Assembly (NCBI GenBank): GCA_036496285.1
Contig: DASXLI010000038.1
Span: 1 to 64,000, forward strand
Direction of reading: 5' to 3'
DNA: 64,000 nt
From: DP-19 sp036496285
GTDB taxonomy: Bacteria; Desulfobacterota; Binatia; UTPRO1
In this document: piece after piece, positions 38,734 to 49,255 of the stretch
How positions within the stretch are numbered: position 1 is the stretch's first letter
Layout of the letters: each line of letters opens with the position of its first letter
The notes under the pieces: model-generated
What the model saw: only the letters and a program-made list of their open reading frames with translations
Told to the model about the DNA's origin: nothing
Database searches by the model: none
Translations under genes and position numbers: made by a program

Positions 38734-39267
38734 ATGGAAACCGACTCGAAGCTGGCGCGCGTGTGGAAGATCGTCGAGCCGATCGCCCTCGAGGCCGGTC
38801 TCGAGCTCGTCGACGTCGAGCACCGTCGCGAGGGGCGGGGGTCGGTCCTGCGCCTGCTGCTCGACAAGCCGGGCGGTGTCTCGCTCGACGAGCTGGCGCG
38901 CGTCAGCCGTGAGGTGTCCGACGTCCTCGACGCGCAGGTGGACGTCGTGCCCGGCACGTTCACGTTCGAGGTCTCGTCCCCGGGCATCAACCGGCCGCTG
39001 ACCCGGCCGGCGCACTTCGCCGCGTACGTCGGCAAGCGCATCCACGTCCGCACGCGCGAGCCCATCGCGGGACGACACTCGTTCCGGGGGATCCTCAGCT
39101 CGGCGGACGACCACGGCATCGTCGTCACGAGCGACGACGCACAGGCACACGCCATCGACTTCGCGCGCATCGCGCGGGCCCAGTACCAGCACGACTTCGC
39201 GTCCGCCGGCGAGACGAAGGCGCCGGCACGCCGGGGCCAGCGGCGCGCGAGCGGCCGTGCGCGCTAG
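38734..39267 (+). CDS. rimP: Ribosome maturation factor RimP
   Basis: RimP helps mature the 30S subunit. The 177-aa protein has the N-terminal KH-like domain with EPIALEAGLELVDVEHRREG and LRLLLDKPGGVSLDELARVS, then TFEVSSPGINRPLTRPAHF leading to the SH3-like C-terminal domain. A basic tail of about 20 residues is extra. It is the first gene of the rimP-nusA-infB operon; nusA starts nine bases later. Confidence 0.95.
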   Translation: METDSKLARVWKIVEPIALEAGLELVDVEHRREGRGSVLRLLLDKPGGVSLDELARVSREVSDVLDAQVDVVPGTFTFEVSSPGINRPLTRPAHFAAYVGKRIHVRTREPIAGRHSFRGILSSADDHGIVVTSDDAQAHAIDFARIARAQYQHDFASAGETKAPARRGQRRASGRAR

Positions 39268-39276
39268 AAGGAGTCC

Positions 39277-40674
<1,398 letters not shown>

Positions 40675-40679
40675 GCGGC

Positions 40680-40943
40680 ATGCGTCGTTTGCCGGTTCGC
40701 ACGTGCGTCGGCTGCCGTGCGCGTGACGCGCGCGGCGTGCTCACGCGGCTCGTCGCCCACGAGGGGCGCCTCGCGGTCGACGCCACGGGCGCCGCGCCCG
40801 GCCGTGGCGCCTGGATGCACGCGCGCGCGGCGTGCCTCGAGGTGTTCGCGCGCAAGGGCGGGTTTGTACGCTCCCTTCGTTGCGTGATACCTAAACCAGA
40901 ACGTGTAGCGCTGCGCATGCAGTTGTCGGAGGTACAGGATTGA
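40680..40943 (+). CDS. ylxR: YlxR-family (DUF448) RNA-binding protein
   Basis: An 87-aa basic protein of the YlxR family, always found between nusA and infB. The signature PVRTCVGCRARD (Cys9, Cys12), then GRGAWMHARAACLEVFARKG, is intact. The family has been proposed to bind RNA and affect transcription or RNase P activity. Start may be ATG 40680 or GTG 40671, which overlaps the nusA stop; the ATG fits the family better. The stop overlaps infB by four bases. Confidence 0.93.
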   Translation: MRRLPVRTCVGCRARDARGVLTRLVAHEGRLAVDATGAAPGRGAWMHARAACLEVFARKGGFVRSLRCVIPKPERVALRMQLSEVQD

Positions 40944-43753
40944 CCGCTGGCAGTAAGACAAAACGCATCCACGAGCTCGCCAAGGAGTGGAACGTCCAGG
41001 CCAAGGACGTGCTCGCCAAGATCGAGCGGCTCGGGATCCGCAACAAGAAATCGCAGAGCTCGCTCAGCGACGATCAGATCGCACGGGTGCGCGAGGCGCT
41101 CGGATTGCGTGACAAGGCGGCGGTCACGATCGGCGCCGAGCGCGTCGTATCGGAGCGCGTCGTCACGGAGAAGGATGCGACCGAGGAGCAGATGGTCACG
41201 GCGCGCGAGCAGGTGACCGAGAACCGCGTGCGCGCCAACGTCATCCGCCGGCGCACCACCCGGGTCGAGGTCCTGAAGCGCGAGGAGATCGCGACGCCGG
41301 TGGAGGAGCCGGTGGCGGCGGAGCCCGAGCCGCTCGCACCGATCGCCACGGACTCCTTCGAGGAGACGGAGCTGTCGGTCTTCACCGAGGAGCCGGAGAC
41401 GGCGGCGCCCATGCCTCCCGCCCAGGAGCAGCCGATCGAGACGGCGCCGCCCGCCGAGAGCGCCGCCGAGCTTCCCGAGCAGGCGGCCGCCGCGGCCGCG
41501 CACCGCGAGTCGCCCGCAGCCGAGGCGCCCGCGCCGTCGAGGGAGGCCGCGGCCGCTACCGAAGCGGCGGCGAGCGCTCCCGCCGCGCCGCCCGTGCGGC
41601 GCCTCGACGACGCGCCGCAGACCGTCCGCGTGCTCGGCCGCATCGATCTGAAGAAGGCGGTGCCGCCGCCGCCGGGGCCGCGCCGCACGGACACCGCCGA
41701 TCGGTCTGGTGCCGCGGCACGCCCGCGTCCCGGCGCCACGCCGGCAGCGCCGGCCGAGCCGGGCCGCGCCGCGCAGGCCGATCTCGGCAAGAAGAAGAAG
41801 CGCAAGGTCATCAAGAAGACGGACATGCTCGAGACGCTCGAGCGCGACCGCCGCCCGGGCGGCAAGCTGCGCCGCAAGAAGCGCGCGTTGCCCGGCAAGG
41901 AGCAGCACCGCACCGAGATCACCACGCCGAAGGCGAGCAAGCGTGTCGTCAAGATCTCGGAGGCGATCACGGTCGGCGATCTCGCGAAGGCGATCGGCGT
42001 CAAGTCGAGCGAGGTCATCCGCAAGCTCATGGACATGGGCATGATGGCCACCGTCAACCAGGTGCTGGACCACGATACGGCGACGCTCGTCGCGGCGGAG
42101 TTCGACTACAGCGTCGAGAACGTCGCCCTGAACGTCGAGTCGCTGCTCGACGCCGGCACCGAAGAAGCCGCGGACAGCGGCGAGCGCGAGCCGCGTCCGC
42201 CGGTGGTCACGATCATGGGCCACGTCGACCACGGCAAGACGTCGCTGCTCGACGCGATCCGCCAGGCCAACGTCACCGCCGGCGAAGCGGGCGGCATCAC
42301 GCAGCACATCGGCGCCTACTCCGTCGAGGTCGGCAGCCGGCGCGTGACCTTCCTCGACACGCCGGGCCACGAGGCCTTCACCCAGATGCGTGCGCGCGGC
42401 GCCAAGGTCACCGATCTCGTCGTCCTGGTGGTCGCCGCCGACGACAGCATTATGCCGCAGACGCAGGAGGCGATCGATCACGCGCGCGCGGCCGAGGTGC
42501 CGATCGTCGTCGCGATCAACAAGATCGACAAGCCGGATGCCGACGTCGAGCGCGTGACGCGCGACCTCGCCGGCGTCGGCCTCGCGCCGGAGAACTGGGG
42601 CGGGGACACGATCGTCGTGCCGGTCTCCGCCAAGTCGAAAGATGGCATCCCGCACCTGCTGGAGATGCTGCTTCTCCAGGCCGACGTCCTCGAGGTCTCC
42701 GCCAACGCCAACCGACGGGCGCGCGGTGCGATCATCGAGGCCAAGCTCGATCGCGGCAGGGGCCCGGTCGCAACGGTCCTCGTGCAGGAGGGCACGCTCA
42801 AGGTGGGCGACGCCTTCGTGTGCGGCCTCGAGTACGGCCGCATCCGCGCCATGCTCGACGATCGCGGTCGCAAGGTCGACAGCGTCGGCCCGTCGACGCC
42901 AGTCGAGATCCTGGGGCTCACCGGCGTGCCGGCCGCCGGCGACACGTTCGTCGCGGTGAGCGACGAGGCCAAGGCCCGGCAGGTCGCGGAGCATCGCCGC
43001 GCCAAGCAGCGCGAGAGCGAGCTCGCGACCACCAGCAAGGTCTCGCTCGAGGACCTCTACCAGCAGATTCAAGCCGGCGGCGTGAAGGCGCTGAAGGTCG
43101 TGCTGAAGGCCGACGTGCAGGGCTCGGTCGAGGCGATCCGCGACGCGCTCACCCGTCTCTCCACCGACGAGGTGAAGCTCTCGGTGATCCACTCCTCGGT
43201 CGGCGGCATCAACGAGTCCGACGTCCTGCTCGCGGCCGCGTCCAACGCGATCGTGATCGGCTTCAACGTGCGGCCCGAGTCGAAGGCCGCCGACCTCGCG
43301 GGACGCGAGGGCGTCGACATCCGCCTCTACAACATCATCTACGAAGTGGTGAACGACGTGCGCGACGCGCTCGAGGGCATGCTCGAGCCGACCCTGCGCG
43401 AGCGCGTGCTCGGCAAGGCCGAGGTGCGGCAGGTCTTCACGATCCCGAGCGCCGGACGCGTGGCGGGCTCGTTCGTCACCGACGGCAAGATCGTACGCGG
43501 TGCCAAGGCGCGCGTCGTGCGCGACAACGTCGTCGTCCACGACGGCAAGATCGGTACCCTGCGGCGCTTCAAGGACGACGCACGCGAGGTCACCGCGGGA
43601 TACGAGTGCGGCCTCACCCTCGACAACTTCCCCGACGTCAAGGAAGGCGACGTCGTCGAGGTGTACGAGATGGAGGAAGTGGCCCGCCACCTCGCGCCGG
43701 CGCCGCGCTCCGGCGCCGGATCGGGACAGGCCCAGGTCGAGCCGCGCGCCTGA
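40940..43753 (+). CDS. infB: Translation initiation factor IF-2
   Basis: IF-2 brings initiator tRNA to the ribosome. The 937-aa protein starts at TTG 40940 with GGAGGT upstream. Its N-terminus has KRIHELAKEWNVQAKDVLAK. An Ala/Pro/Glu-rich linker (about 110-290) follows, then the G domain from about residue 420 (GHVDHGKTSLLDAI, DTPGHEAF, NKID), domain II, and domains III-IV. The start overlaps the ylxR stop (TTGA). The rare TTG start may limit translation. Confidence 0.97.
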   Translation: MTAGSKTKRIHELAKEWNVQAKDVLAKIERLGIRNKKSQSSLSDDQIARVREALGLRDKAAVTIGAERVVSERVVTEKDATEEQMVTAREQVTENRVRANVIRRRTTRVEVLKREEIATPVEEPVAAEPEPLAPIATDSFEETELSVFTEEPETAAPMPPAQEQPIETAPPAESAAELPEQAAAAAAHRESPAAEAPAPSREAAAATEAAASAPAAPPVRRLDDAPQTVRVLGRIDLKKAVPPPPGPRRTDTADRSGAAARPRPGATPAAPAEPGRAAQADLGKKKKRKVIKKTDMLETLERDRRPGGKLRRKKRALPGKEQHRTEITTPKASKRVVKISEAITVGDLAKAIGVKSSEVIRKLMDMGMMATVNQVLDHDTATLVAAEFDYSVENVALNVESLLDAGTEEAADSGEREPRPPVVTIMGHVDHGKTSLLDAIRQANVTAGEAGGITQHIGAYSVEVGSRRVTFLDTPGHEAFTQMRARGAKVTDLVVLVVAADDSIMPQTQEAIDHARAAEVPIVVAINKIDKPDADVERVTRDLAGVGLAPENWGGDTIVVPVSAKSKDGIPHLLEMLLLQADVLEVSANANRRARGAIIEAKLDRGRGPVATVLVQEGTLKVGDAFVCGLEYGRIRAMLDDRGRKVDSVGPSTPVEILGLTGVPAAGDTFVAVSDEAKARQVAEHRRAKQRESELATTSKVSLEDLYQQIQAGGVKALKVVLKADVQGSVEAIRDALTRLSTDEVKLSVIHSSVGGINESDVLLAAASNAIVIGFNVRPESKAADLAGREGVDIRLYNIIYEVVNDVRDALEGMLEPTLRERVLGKAEVRQVFTIPSAGRVAGSFVTDGKIVRGAKARVVRDNVVVHDGKIGTLRRFKDDAREVTAGYECGLTLDNFPDVKEGDVVEVYEMEEVARHLAPAPRSGAGSGQAQVEPRA

Positions 43754-43771
43754 CGGCCGTCCGGTGTCGCC

Positions 43772-44059
43772 GTGACGGTCGGGGTCTTGCGCCTGACGCT
43801 CTTCATCCACGAGAATCACTCGCTGAAGGGCAAGCGCAGCGTGCTGCGGAGGATCAAGGCGCGCGTCCGCGAGAAGTTCAACGTCTCGATCGCCGAGTGC
43901 GGCGACCACGACATGTGGCAGCGGGCCATGCTCGGCATCGCCCAGGTCGGCACGGACGAGCCGTTCGTCGACGGCGCGTTGCGCGAGGTCGTGCGCTTCA
44001 TCGATGATCTGCAGATCGCGGAGCTCGGGGAGGAGCAGCTCGAGTTCCTGCACTACTGA
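43772..44059 (+). CDS. ylxP: YlxP-family (DUF503) protein
   Basis: A 95-aa small protein of the DUF503 family found next to infB and rbfA. It has RLTLFIHENHSLKGKRSVLR, FNVSIAECGDHDMWQRAMLG and the usual alternating beta-strand pattern. Function is not established; conserved position suggests a role in translation or ribosome assembly. GTG 43772 is the start. rbfA follows ten bases after it. Confidence 0.92.
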   Translation: MTVGVLRLTLFIHENHSLKGKRSVLRRIKARVREKFNVSIAECGDHDMWQRAMLGIAQVGTDEPFVDGALREVVRFIDDLQIAELGEEQLEFLHY

Positions 44060-44069
44060 GCACGACGCC

Positions 44070-44498
44070 ATGCCGGGCAAGCGAACGGAACGGGTTGGGG
44101 CGCTCCTCCAGGAGGCGCTGTCGGAGACCCTCCTGCGCGGGGTGAAGGATCCGCGCGTCGGCATGGTCACGGTCACGGGCGTCGATCTCTCGCCCGATCT
44201 GAAGTACGCGAGGGTGTTCGTCTCGGTCGTGGGCGACGCCGAGGCCCGGGCGCGCTCGCTGGCGGGCCTGGCGAGCGCTCGCGCCTATCTCCAGGCGCAG
44301 GCGGGCAAGCGCCTCGGGCTGCGGTACACCCCCGAGCTGCGCTTCGAGATCGATCCGTCGTTCGACGCGGCGGACCGTGTGGAGCGGCTGCTGCGCGAGA
44401 TACACGAGAGGGACGAGAAGGACGCGGGGACGGGCGCGGACGGCGCTGACGACGCTGACGACGCCGATCCGGACGAGCCCGGCCGCACGCGGGGATGA
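44070..44498 (+). CDS. rbfA: Ribosome-binding factor A
   Basis: RbfA assists 16S rRNA 5'-end maturation and cold growth. The 142-aa protein starts MPGKRTERVGALLQEALSET and has RVGMVTVTGVDLSPDLKYAR, VFVSVVGD and the KH-like core LRYTPELRFEIDPSFDAADR. An acidic Asp/Ala tail (about 123-137) is extra. ATG 44070 is chosen over an in-frame start inside ylxP. Confidence 0.95.
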   Translation: MPGKRTERVGALLQEALSETLLRGVKDPRVGMVTVTGVDLSPDLKYARVFVSVVGDAEARARSLAGLASARAYLQAQAGKRLGLRYTPELRFEIDPSFDAADRVERLLREIHERDEKDAGTGADGADDADDADPDEPGRTRG

Positions 44499-44504
44499 GG
44501 GGCG

Positions 44505-45398
44505 ATGCACGGCATCCTGCTCGTCGACAAGCCCGAAGGGCTCACCTCCGCCGCCGTGGTGGCACGGGTGAAGCGGGCGGTCCGCGCCGGCAGGGCCGCG
44601 AAGGTCGGTCACCTCGGTACGCTCGACCCGTTCGCGACGGGTCTCCTGCCGATCTGCCTCGGCGAGGCGACGAAGCTCGCGCAGTTCCTCGCCGCCGAGG
44701 CGAAGCGCTACGTCGGCGAGATCGTGCTCGGCGTCGCGACCGACACGCTCGACCGCACCGGTAACGTCGTCGAGATCCGTCCCGTGCCGGCTCTGACGCC
44801 CGCGCTCGTCGGCGGGGCGCTCGCCGGCTTGCGCGGGCCGATTCTCCAGACGCCGCCGATGTACTCGGCGCTGAAACAGGGCGGGGTGCCGCTCTACCGT
44901 CTGGCGCGCCAGGGGCAAGAGGTCGAGCGCCCGGCGCGCCCGGTCGACGTGACCGCCTTCGACGTCGCGGTGACGGCGCCCGACAGGCTGGCGTTCGCAG
45001 TCGCCTGCTCGAAGGGCACCTACGTCCGGGTGCTGGCGCAGGATCTCGGCGCGGCGCTCGGCACCGTGGCGCACTTGAGCGCCCTGCGGCGCACGGAGTT
45101 CGGACCGTTCGGCGTCGGCGAGGCGGTGCCGCTCGACCGGGTCGACGATCTCGCGCGTGACGGCGCGTTGCTGGTCGTGTCGCTCTCGGCGGCGATGATG
45201 CGCTATCGCGCCGTCGTCGCCGACGCCGGGCTGATCACGGCCATCCGCCACGGCCGCCAGCAGGCGCTGCACGTTCTCGGCGCGCCGCACGCCGCCGCCG
45301 AGGTGGTGCGCATCGAGAGCGCCGACGGCGTCCTCGTCGCGGTCGCCGAGGCGGCGGGCGAGGGCGGCTGGCGCCTCGCCCGCGTCATGGCCTCCTGA
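44505..45398 (+). CDS. truB: tRNA pseudouridine(55) synthase
   Basis: TruB makes pseudouridine 55 in the T-loop of most tRNAs. The 297-aa protein has LLVDKPEGLTSAAVVARVKR, the catalytic-Asp motif GHLGTLDPFATGLLP, the region QTPPMYSALKQGGVPLYRLA and CSKGTYVRVLAQDLG. A PUA-like C-terminal domain follows. It starts six bases after rbfA. Confidence 0.96.
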   Translation: MHGILLVDKPEGLTSAAVVARVKRAVRAGRAAKVGHLGTLDPFATGLLPICLGEATKLAQFLAAEAKRYVGEIVLGVATDTLDRTGNVVEIRPVPALTPALVGGALAGLRGPILQTPPMYSALKQGGVPLYRLARQGQEVERPARPVDVTAFDVAVTAPDRLAFAVACSKGTYVRVLAQDLGAALGTVAHLSALRRTEFGPFGVGEAVPLDRVDDLARDGALLVVSLSAAMMRYRAVVADAGLITAIRHGRQQALHVLGAPHAAAEVVRIESADGVLVAVAEAAGEGGWRLARVMAS

Positions 45399-45405
45399 GC
45401 CTTGC

Positions 45406-45434
45406 TTTACAACCTTTCCGGTGCGTGTTACTGA
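45406..45434 (+). promoter_or_regulatory. Promoter of rpsO-pnp
   Basis: TTTACA (45406-45411), 17 bases, TACTGA (45429-45434). It lies in the 57-bp gap behind truB and would give a leader of about 15 bases before rpsO. The gap is visibly more AT-rich than its surroundings. Confidence 0.5.
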
Positions 45435-45455
45435 GTCCCGTTAACGAGAACGACT

Positions 45456-45722
45456 ATGGGAGAAGGAACGAGCAGCGCACAGGTCATCGAGGCGTTTCGA
45501 CGCCACGAGACCGACACGGGGTCACCCGAAGTGCAGATCGCGCTGCTCAGTGACCGCATCGGGTACCTCACCGAGCACTTCAAGGTCCACGCGAAGGATC
45601 ATCATTCGCGGCGCGGCCTGCTCAAGCTTGTTGGGCAGCGGCGGCGGCTGCTGGACTATCTCAAGCGGAATGAGTTCGATCGTTACCGTACGGTCATCGA
45701 TCGCCTCGGCATCCGCAAGTAG
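45456..45722 (+). CDS. rpsO: 30S ribosomal protein S15
   Basis: S15 binds the central domain of 16S rRNA. The 88-aa protein has EAFRRHETDTGSPEVQIALL and the C-terminal SRRGLLKLVGQRRRLLDYLK, then YRTVIDRLGIRK. It is the standard S15 size. rpsO-pnp is an ancient gene pair. Confidence 0.97.
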   Translation: MGEGTSSAQVIEAFRRHETDTGSPEVQIALLSDRIGYLTEHFKVHAKDHHSRRGLLKLVGQRRRLLDYLKRNEFDRYRTVIDRLGIRK

Positions 45723-45758
45723 CCCAGCTCTCCTCTTTTCCGAACCCATCTCCGTTCT

Positions 45759-45784
45759 CGAATTCACGCACAACGTGCAATTCG
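45759..45784 (+). promoter_or_regulatory. Stem-loop in the pnp leader
   Basis: CGAATT plus CACG pairs with CGTG and AATTCG (one bulged C), closing a five-base loop, about 30 bases before the pnp ATG. In E. coli a leader stem-loop is cut by RNase III so that PNPase represses its own mRNA; this could be the counterpart. Confidence 0.4.
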
Positions 45785-45813
45785 GCAGTCCCCGCGGGGG
45801 ATGGGAGTAACTC

Positions 45814-47904
45814 ATGAAACGAGTGGAAATTGATCTTCACGGCCGGCGTCTCTCCATCGAGAGCGGACGCATGGCCAAGCAGGCCGGCGGGTCCGCCCTG
45901 GTGCAGTACGGAGGCACGGTCGTCCTGGTGACGGCGGTCGCGGCCAAAGAGGCGCGCGAGAACATCGATTTCTTTCCGCTGACGGTCGACTACCAGGAGA
46001 AGACCTTCGCCGCCGGCAAGATTCCGGGCGGCTTCTTCAAGCGCGAGGGGCGTCCGACCGAGAAGGAAGTCCTGACGTCGCGCCTCTGCGACCGCCCACT
46101 GCGGCCGCTGTTCCCCGACGGCTTCCGCTGCGAGACGCAGATCATCGCGACGGTGCTGTCCTACGACAAGGAGAACGACGGCGACGTGCTCGCGATGTGC
46201 GGCGCGTCGGCCGCGCTCGAGATATCCGACATTCCCTTCGGTGGCCCGATCGCGGGCGTGCGGGTCGGGCGTATCGACGGCCAGCTCGTCCTGAACCCGA
46301 CGGCGTCGCAGCTGGCGCAGTGCGATCTCCAGCTCATCCTCGCCGGGTCGCGTGACGCGCTCGTCATGGTCGAGGGCGGGGCGAAGATGGTGTCCGAGGA
46401 CGCGATCCTCGACGCGCTGTACTTCGGCCATCGCGAGCTGCAGCCGATCCTCGACATGCAGGAGGAGCTGCGGAAGGCGCTCGGCAAGCCGAAGCGCACG
46501 GTCGTGGCGCCGGAGGTCGATCACGCGCTCGAGTCGCGGGTGAAGCAGCTCGCGGCCGGCAAGATCTCCGAGGCGCTGGCCACGGCGGGCAAGCACGAGC
46601 GCAGCGACGCCGTGCGCCAGGTACGCACGGACGTCCTTGCGGCGCTCGCGGGCGAGTTCCCGGAGCGCGAGCGCGAGATCAAGCACCTCTTCGAGCACGT
46701 GCACGAGGAGGTCGTGCGCGGCATGATCGTCAACTCGAAGCGCCGCCTCGACGGCCGCGGCCTCGCGGACATTCGCCCGATCTCGAGCGAGGTCTCGGTG
46801 TTGCCGCGGACGCACGGCTCGGCGCTCTTCACGCGCGGCGAGACGCAGGCGATCGTGGTCGCCACGCTCGGCACGTCATCGGACGAGCAACGGATCGACT
46901 CACTGCTCGGCGACACCTACCGGAAGTTCATGCTGCACTACAATTTCCCGCCCTACAGCGTGGGTGAGGTGAAGTTCCTGCGCAGCCCGGGCCGGCGGGA
47001 GATCGGCCACGGCGCGCTCGCCGAGCGCGCAGTCGCGGCCGTGCTGCCCGACGAGACGCAATTCCCCTACACGATCCGCGTCGTCTCGGAGATTCTGGAG
47101 TCGAACGGCTCGTCGTCGATGGCCTCGGTCTGCGGCAGCTCCCTTGCCCTGATGGACGCGGGTGTGCCGATCAAGGCGCCCGTGGCCGGCATTGCCATGG
47201 GTCTGATCCGCGAGGGCAACGACGTCCGCGTGCTCTCCGACATCCTCGGCGACGAGGATCACCTCGGCGACATGGACTTCAAGGTTGCCGGCACGTCCGA
47301 GGGCGTGACCGCCGTCCAGATGGACATCAAGATCGCCGGCGTCACGCGCGAGATCATGCGCGACGCCCTCTACCAGGCGCGCGAAGGCCGTCTGCACATC
47401 CTGCGCTGCATGCAGGAGGCGTTGGCGACGCCGCGGGCCGACGTCTCGTCGTACGCGCCCCGCATCGTGACGTTGAAGATCCGCGTCGACCGCATCCGCG
47501 ACGTCATCGGACCGGGCGGCAAGGTCATCCGTGGCATCATCGAGGAGACCGGCGTCAAGTTCGACGTCGAGGACGACGGTACCATCTACATCGCCTCGGC
47601 CGACGAGCCGGCGATGCAGAAGGCCGTCGACTGGGTGCACCGCCTGACGGCGGAGGCCGAGGTCGGCCGCATCTACAAGGGCACCGTGAAGAAGATCATG
47701 GACTTCGGCGCCTTCGTCGAGATCCTTCCCGGGACCGACGGCCTGGTGCACATCTCGCAGCTCGCGCCGGAGCGCGTCGCCAAAGTGCGCGACGTCCTGA
47801 ACGAGGGCGACGAGGTGATGGTCAAGGTCCTCGAGGTCGACAAGACGGGCAAGATTCGTTTGTCGCGAAAGGACGCCCTCAAAGAGGCGGGCGCTGCCGG
47901 CTGA
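45814..47904 (+). CDS. pnp: Polyribonucleotide nucleotidyltransferase (PNPase)
   Basis: PNPase degrades RNA from the 3' end with phosphate and is a core part of the RNA degradosome. The 696-aa protein has two RNase PH domains (about 1-230 and 300-540), with FFPLTVDYQEKTFAAGKIPG and RTHGSALFTRGETQAIVVAT, and catalytic acidic residues around DILGDEDHLGDMDFKVAGT. A KH domain (DVIGPGGKVIRGIIEETG) and an S1 domain (KIMDFGAFVEILPGTDGLVH) follow. Confidence 0.98.
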   Translation: MKRVEIDLHGRRLSIESGRMAKQAGGSALVQYGGTVVLVTAVAAKEARENIDFFPLTVDYQEKTFAAGKIPGGFFKREGRPTEKEVLTSRLCDRPLRPLFPDGFRCETQIIATVLSYDKENDGDVLAMCGASAALEISDIPFGGPIAGVRVGRIDGQLVLNPTASQLAQCDLQLILAGSRDALVMVEGGAKMVSEDAILDALYFGHRELQPILDMQEELRKALGKPKRTVVAPEVDHALESRVKQLAAGKISEALATAGKHERSDAVRQVRTDVLAALAGEFPEREREIKHLFEHVHEEVVRGMIVNSKRRLDGRGLADIRPISSEVSVLPRTHGSALFTRGETQAIVVATLGTSSDEQRIDSLLGDTYRKFMLHYNFPPYSVGEVKFLRSPGRREIGHGALAERAVAAVLPDETQFPYTIRVVSEILESNGSSSMASVCGSSLALMDAGVPIKAPVAGIAMGLIREGNDVRVLSDILGDEDHLGDMDFKVAGTSEGVTAVQMDIKIAGVTREIMRDALYQAREGRLHILRCMQEALATPRADVSSYAPRIVTLKIRVDRIRDVIGPGGKVIRGIIEETGVKFDVEDDGTIYIASADEPAMQKAVDWVHRLTAEAEVGRIYKGTVKKIMDFGAFVEILPGTDGLVHISQLAPERVAKVRDVLNEGDEVMVKVLEVDKTGKIRLSRKDALKEAGAAG

Positions 47905-47931
47905 TCCTCGCCGTCCGCCCCGGCGCCGGCC

Positions 47932-47950
47932 GCCGACCGCGGCGGTCGGC
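47932..47950 (+). other. GC-rich hairpin behind pnp
   Basis: GCCGACCGC and GCGGTCGGC are perfect inverse complements separated by one base, directly downstream of pnp. There is no T-tract. It may protect the 3' end or weakly terminate before the protease gene. Confidence 0.4.
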
Positions 47951-47980
47951 CGGGTGCGCCATCCGCCCGCGAGCGGGCAG

Positions 47981-49240
47981 ATGGCGAAGACGACGCTCCC
48001 GAACGGCCTCCGCATCGTGACGGAGGAGATGCCGGGGGTCGCGTCGTTGGCGCTCGGCATCTGGGTGCAGCACGGCTCGCGCGACGAGGAGCCGGCGCGA
48101 AACGGCCTCGCGCACTTCCTCGAGCATCTCTTCTTCAAGGGCACGGCGCGGCGGACGGCGGCGCAGCTCGCCGAGGAGATCGACGCCGTCGGCGGTGTGC
48201 TGAACGCCGATACCGATCGCGAGTTCACCTGCTACCACGCCAAGGTGCTGGGCGAGCAGGCGCCGCTCGCGATCGACCTCCTGGCCGACATGTTCCTCGC
48301 GTCGCGCCTCGACCCGGAGGACATTGCGCGGGAGCGCGAGGTCGTCCTCGAGGAGATCGCGCAGATCGAGGACACACCCGACGACGTCGTCCACGATCTC
48401 TTCCACCGCGAGTACTGGCCGACGCATCCGCTGGGGGCGCCGGTCTGCGGGACGCGCGCGACGGTCGAGGGTTTCGACCGCGCCGCCTGCCTCGACCTGC
48501 TGGCCCGGCGCTACCGCCCGGACCGGATCGTCATCGCGGCCGCGGGGAGCCTCACGCACGCGACGCTCGTCGACGAGATCACGGCGCGCTTCGGCGACCT
48601 CGACGGCCGGGCCGCGGCCGAGGATGCCACCCGGCCGACGGCGCGCTCGACCGTCGCCGTCTTCGAGCGCAAGCTCGAGCAGGTGCAGCTCTGCCTCGGC
48701 ACGGCCGGGGTGGCGGCCGCCGACCCGGCGCGCGACGCCGTCGCGGTGCTGAACGCTGCGCTCGGCGACAGCCCGGGATCGCGCCTGTTCCAGGAGATCC
48801 GTGAGCGCCGCGGGCGCGCCTACTCGATCGAATCGTTCACGTGCGGCTACCGTGACACCGGCTACATCGGCATCGCGGCCGGCACGCGGACGCGCTGGAT
48901 TGCCGAGGTGCTTGACGTGGTCCTGGCGGAGCTCCGCCGGGTGAAGCGCGAAGGGCTGCCCGCGGCCGAGCTGGCGCGGGCCAAGGGAAAGCTCAAGGGA
49001 ACGATGCTGCTGGCGCTCGAGACCTCCGATCAGCGGATGGAGCGACTGGCGCTGAACGAGATGTACTTCGGGCGCGCGGTGCCGGAGGAGGAGATCGCGC
49101 GCCGTATCGACGCCGTCCGGAACGACGACGTCGTCGCGGCGGCGGAGCGCCTCTTCGTGCCGGAGGGCTGCGCGCTGGTGCTGCTGGGAGACGTCCGCGG
49201 GCGCGTGCCGGATGCACGCGTCTTCGAGACGCTGGGGTGA
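47981..49240 (+). CDS. M16-family zinc peptidase (processing-peptidase-like)
   Basis: A 419-aa M16 peptidase, the usual gene behind rpsO-pnp. The inverted zinc motif HFLEH (His45, Glu48, His49) is followed by the downstream Glu in EREVVLEEIAQIEDTP. The second half contains the R/Y region SRLFQEIRERRGRAYSIESF, as in PqqF/mitochondrial-processing-peptidase relatives. ATG 47981 gives the typical start MAKTTLPNGLRIVTEEMPG; GTG 47954 would add nine residues. It probably cleaves small peptides or leader sequences. Confidence 0.93.
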   Translation: MAKTTLPNGLRIVTEEMPGVASLALGIWVQHGSRDEEPARNGLAHFLEHLFFKGTARRTAAQLAEEIDAVGGVLNADTDREFTCYHAKVLGEQAPLAIDLLADMFLASRLDPEDIAREREVVLEEIAQIEDTPDDVVHDLFHREYWPTHPLGAPVCGTRATVEGFDRAACLDLLARRYRPDRIVIAAAGSLTHATLVDEITARFGDLDGRAAAEDATRPTARSTVAVFERKLEQVQLCLGTAGVAAADPARDAVAVLNAALGDSPGSRLFQEIRERRGRAYSIESFTCGYRDTGYIGIAAGTRTRWIAEVLDVVLAELRRVKREGLPAAELARAKGKLKGTMLLALETSDQRMERLALNEMYFGRAVPEEEIARRIDAVRNDDVVAAAERLFVPEGCALVLLGDVRGRVPDARVFETLG

Positions 49241-49255
49241 GCACGAGGTGAGCAC

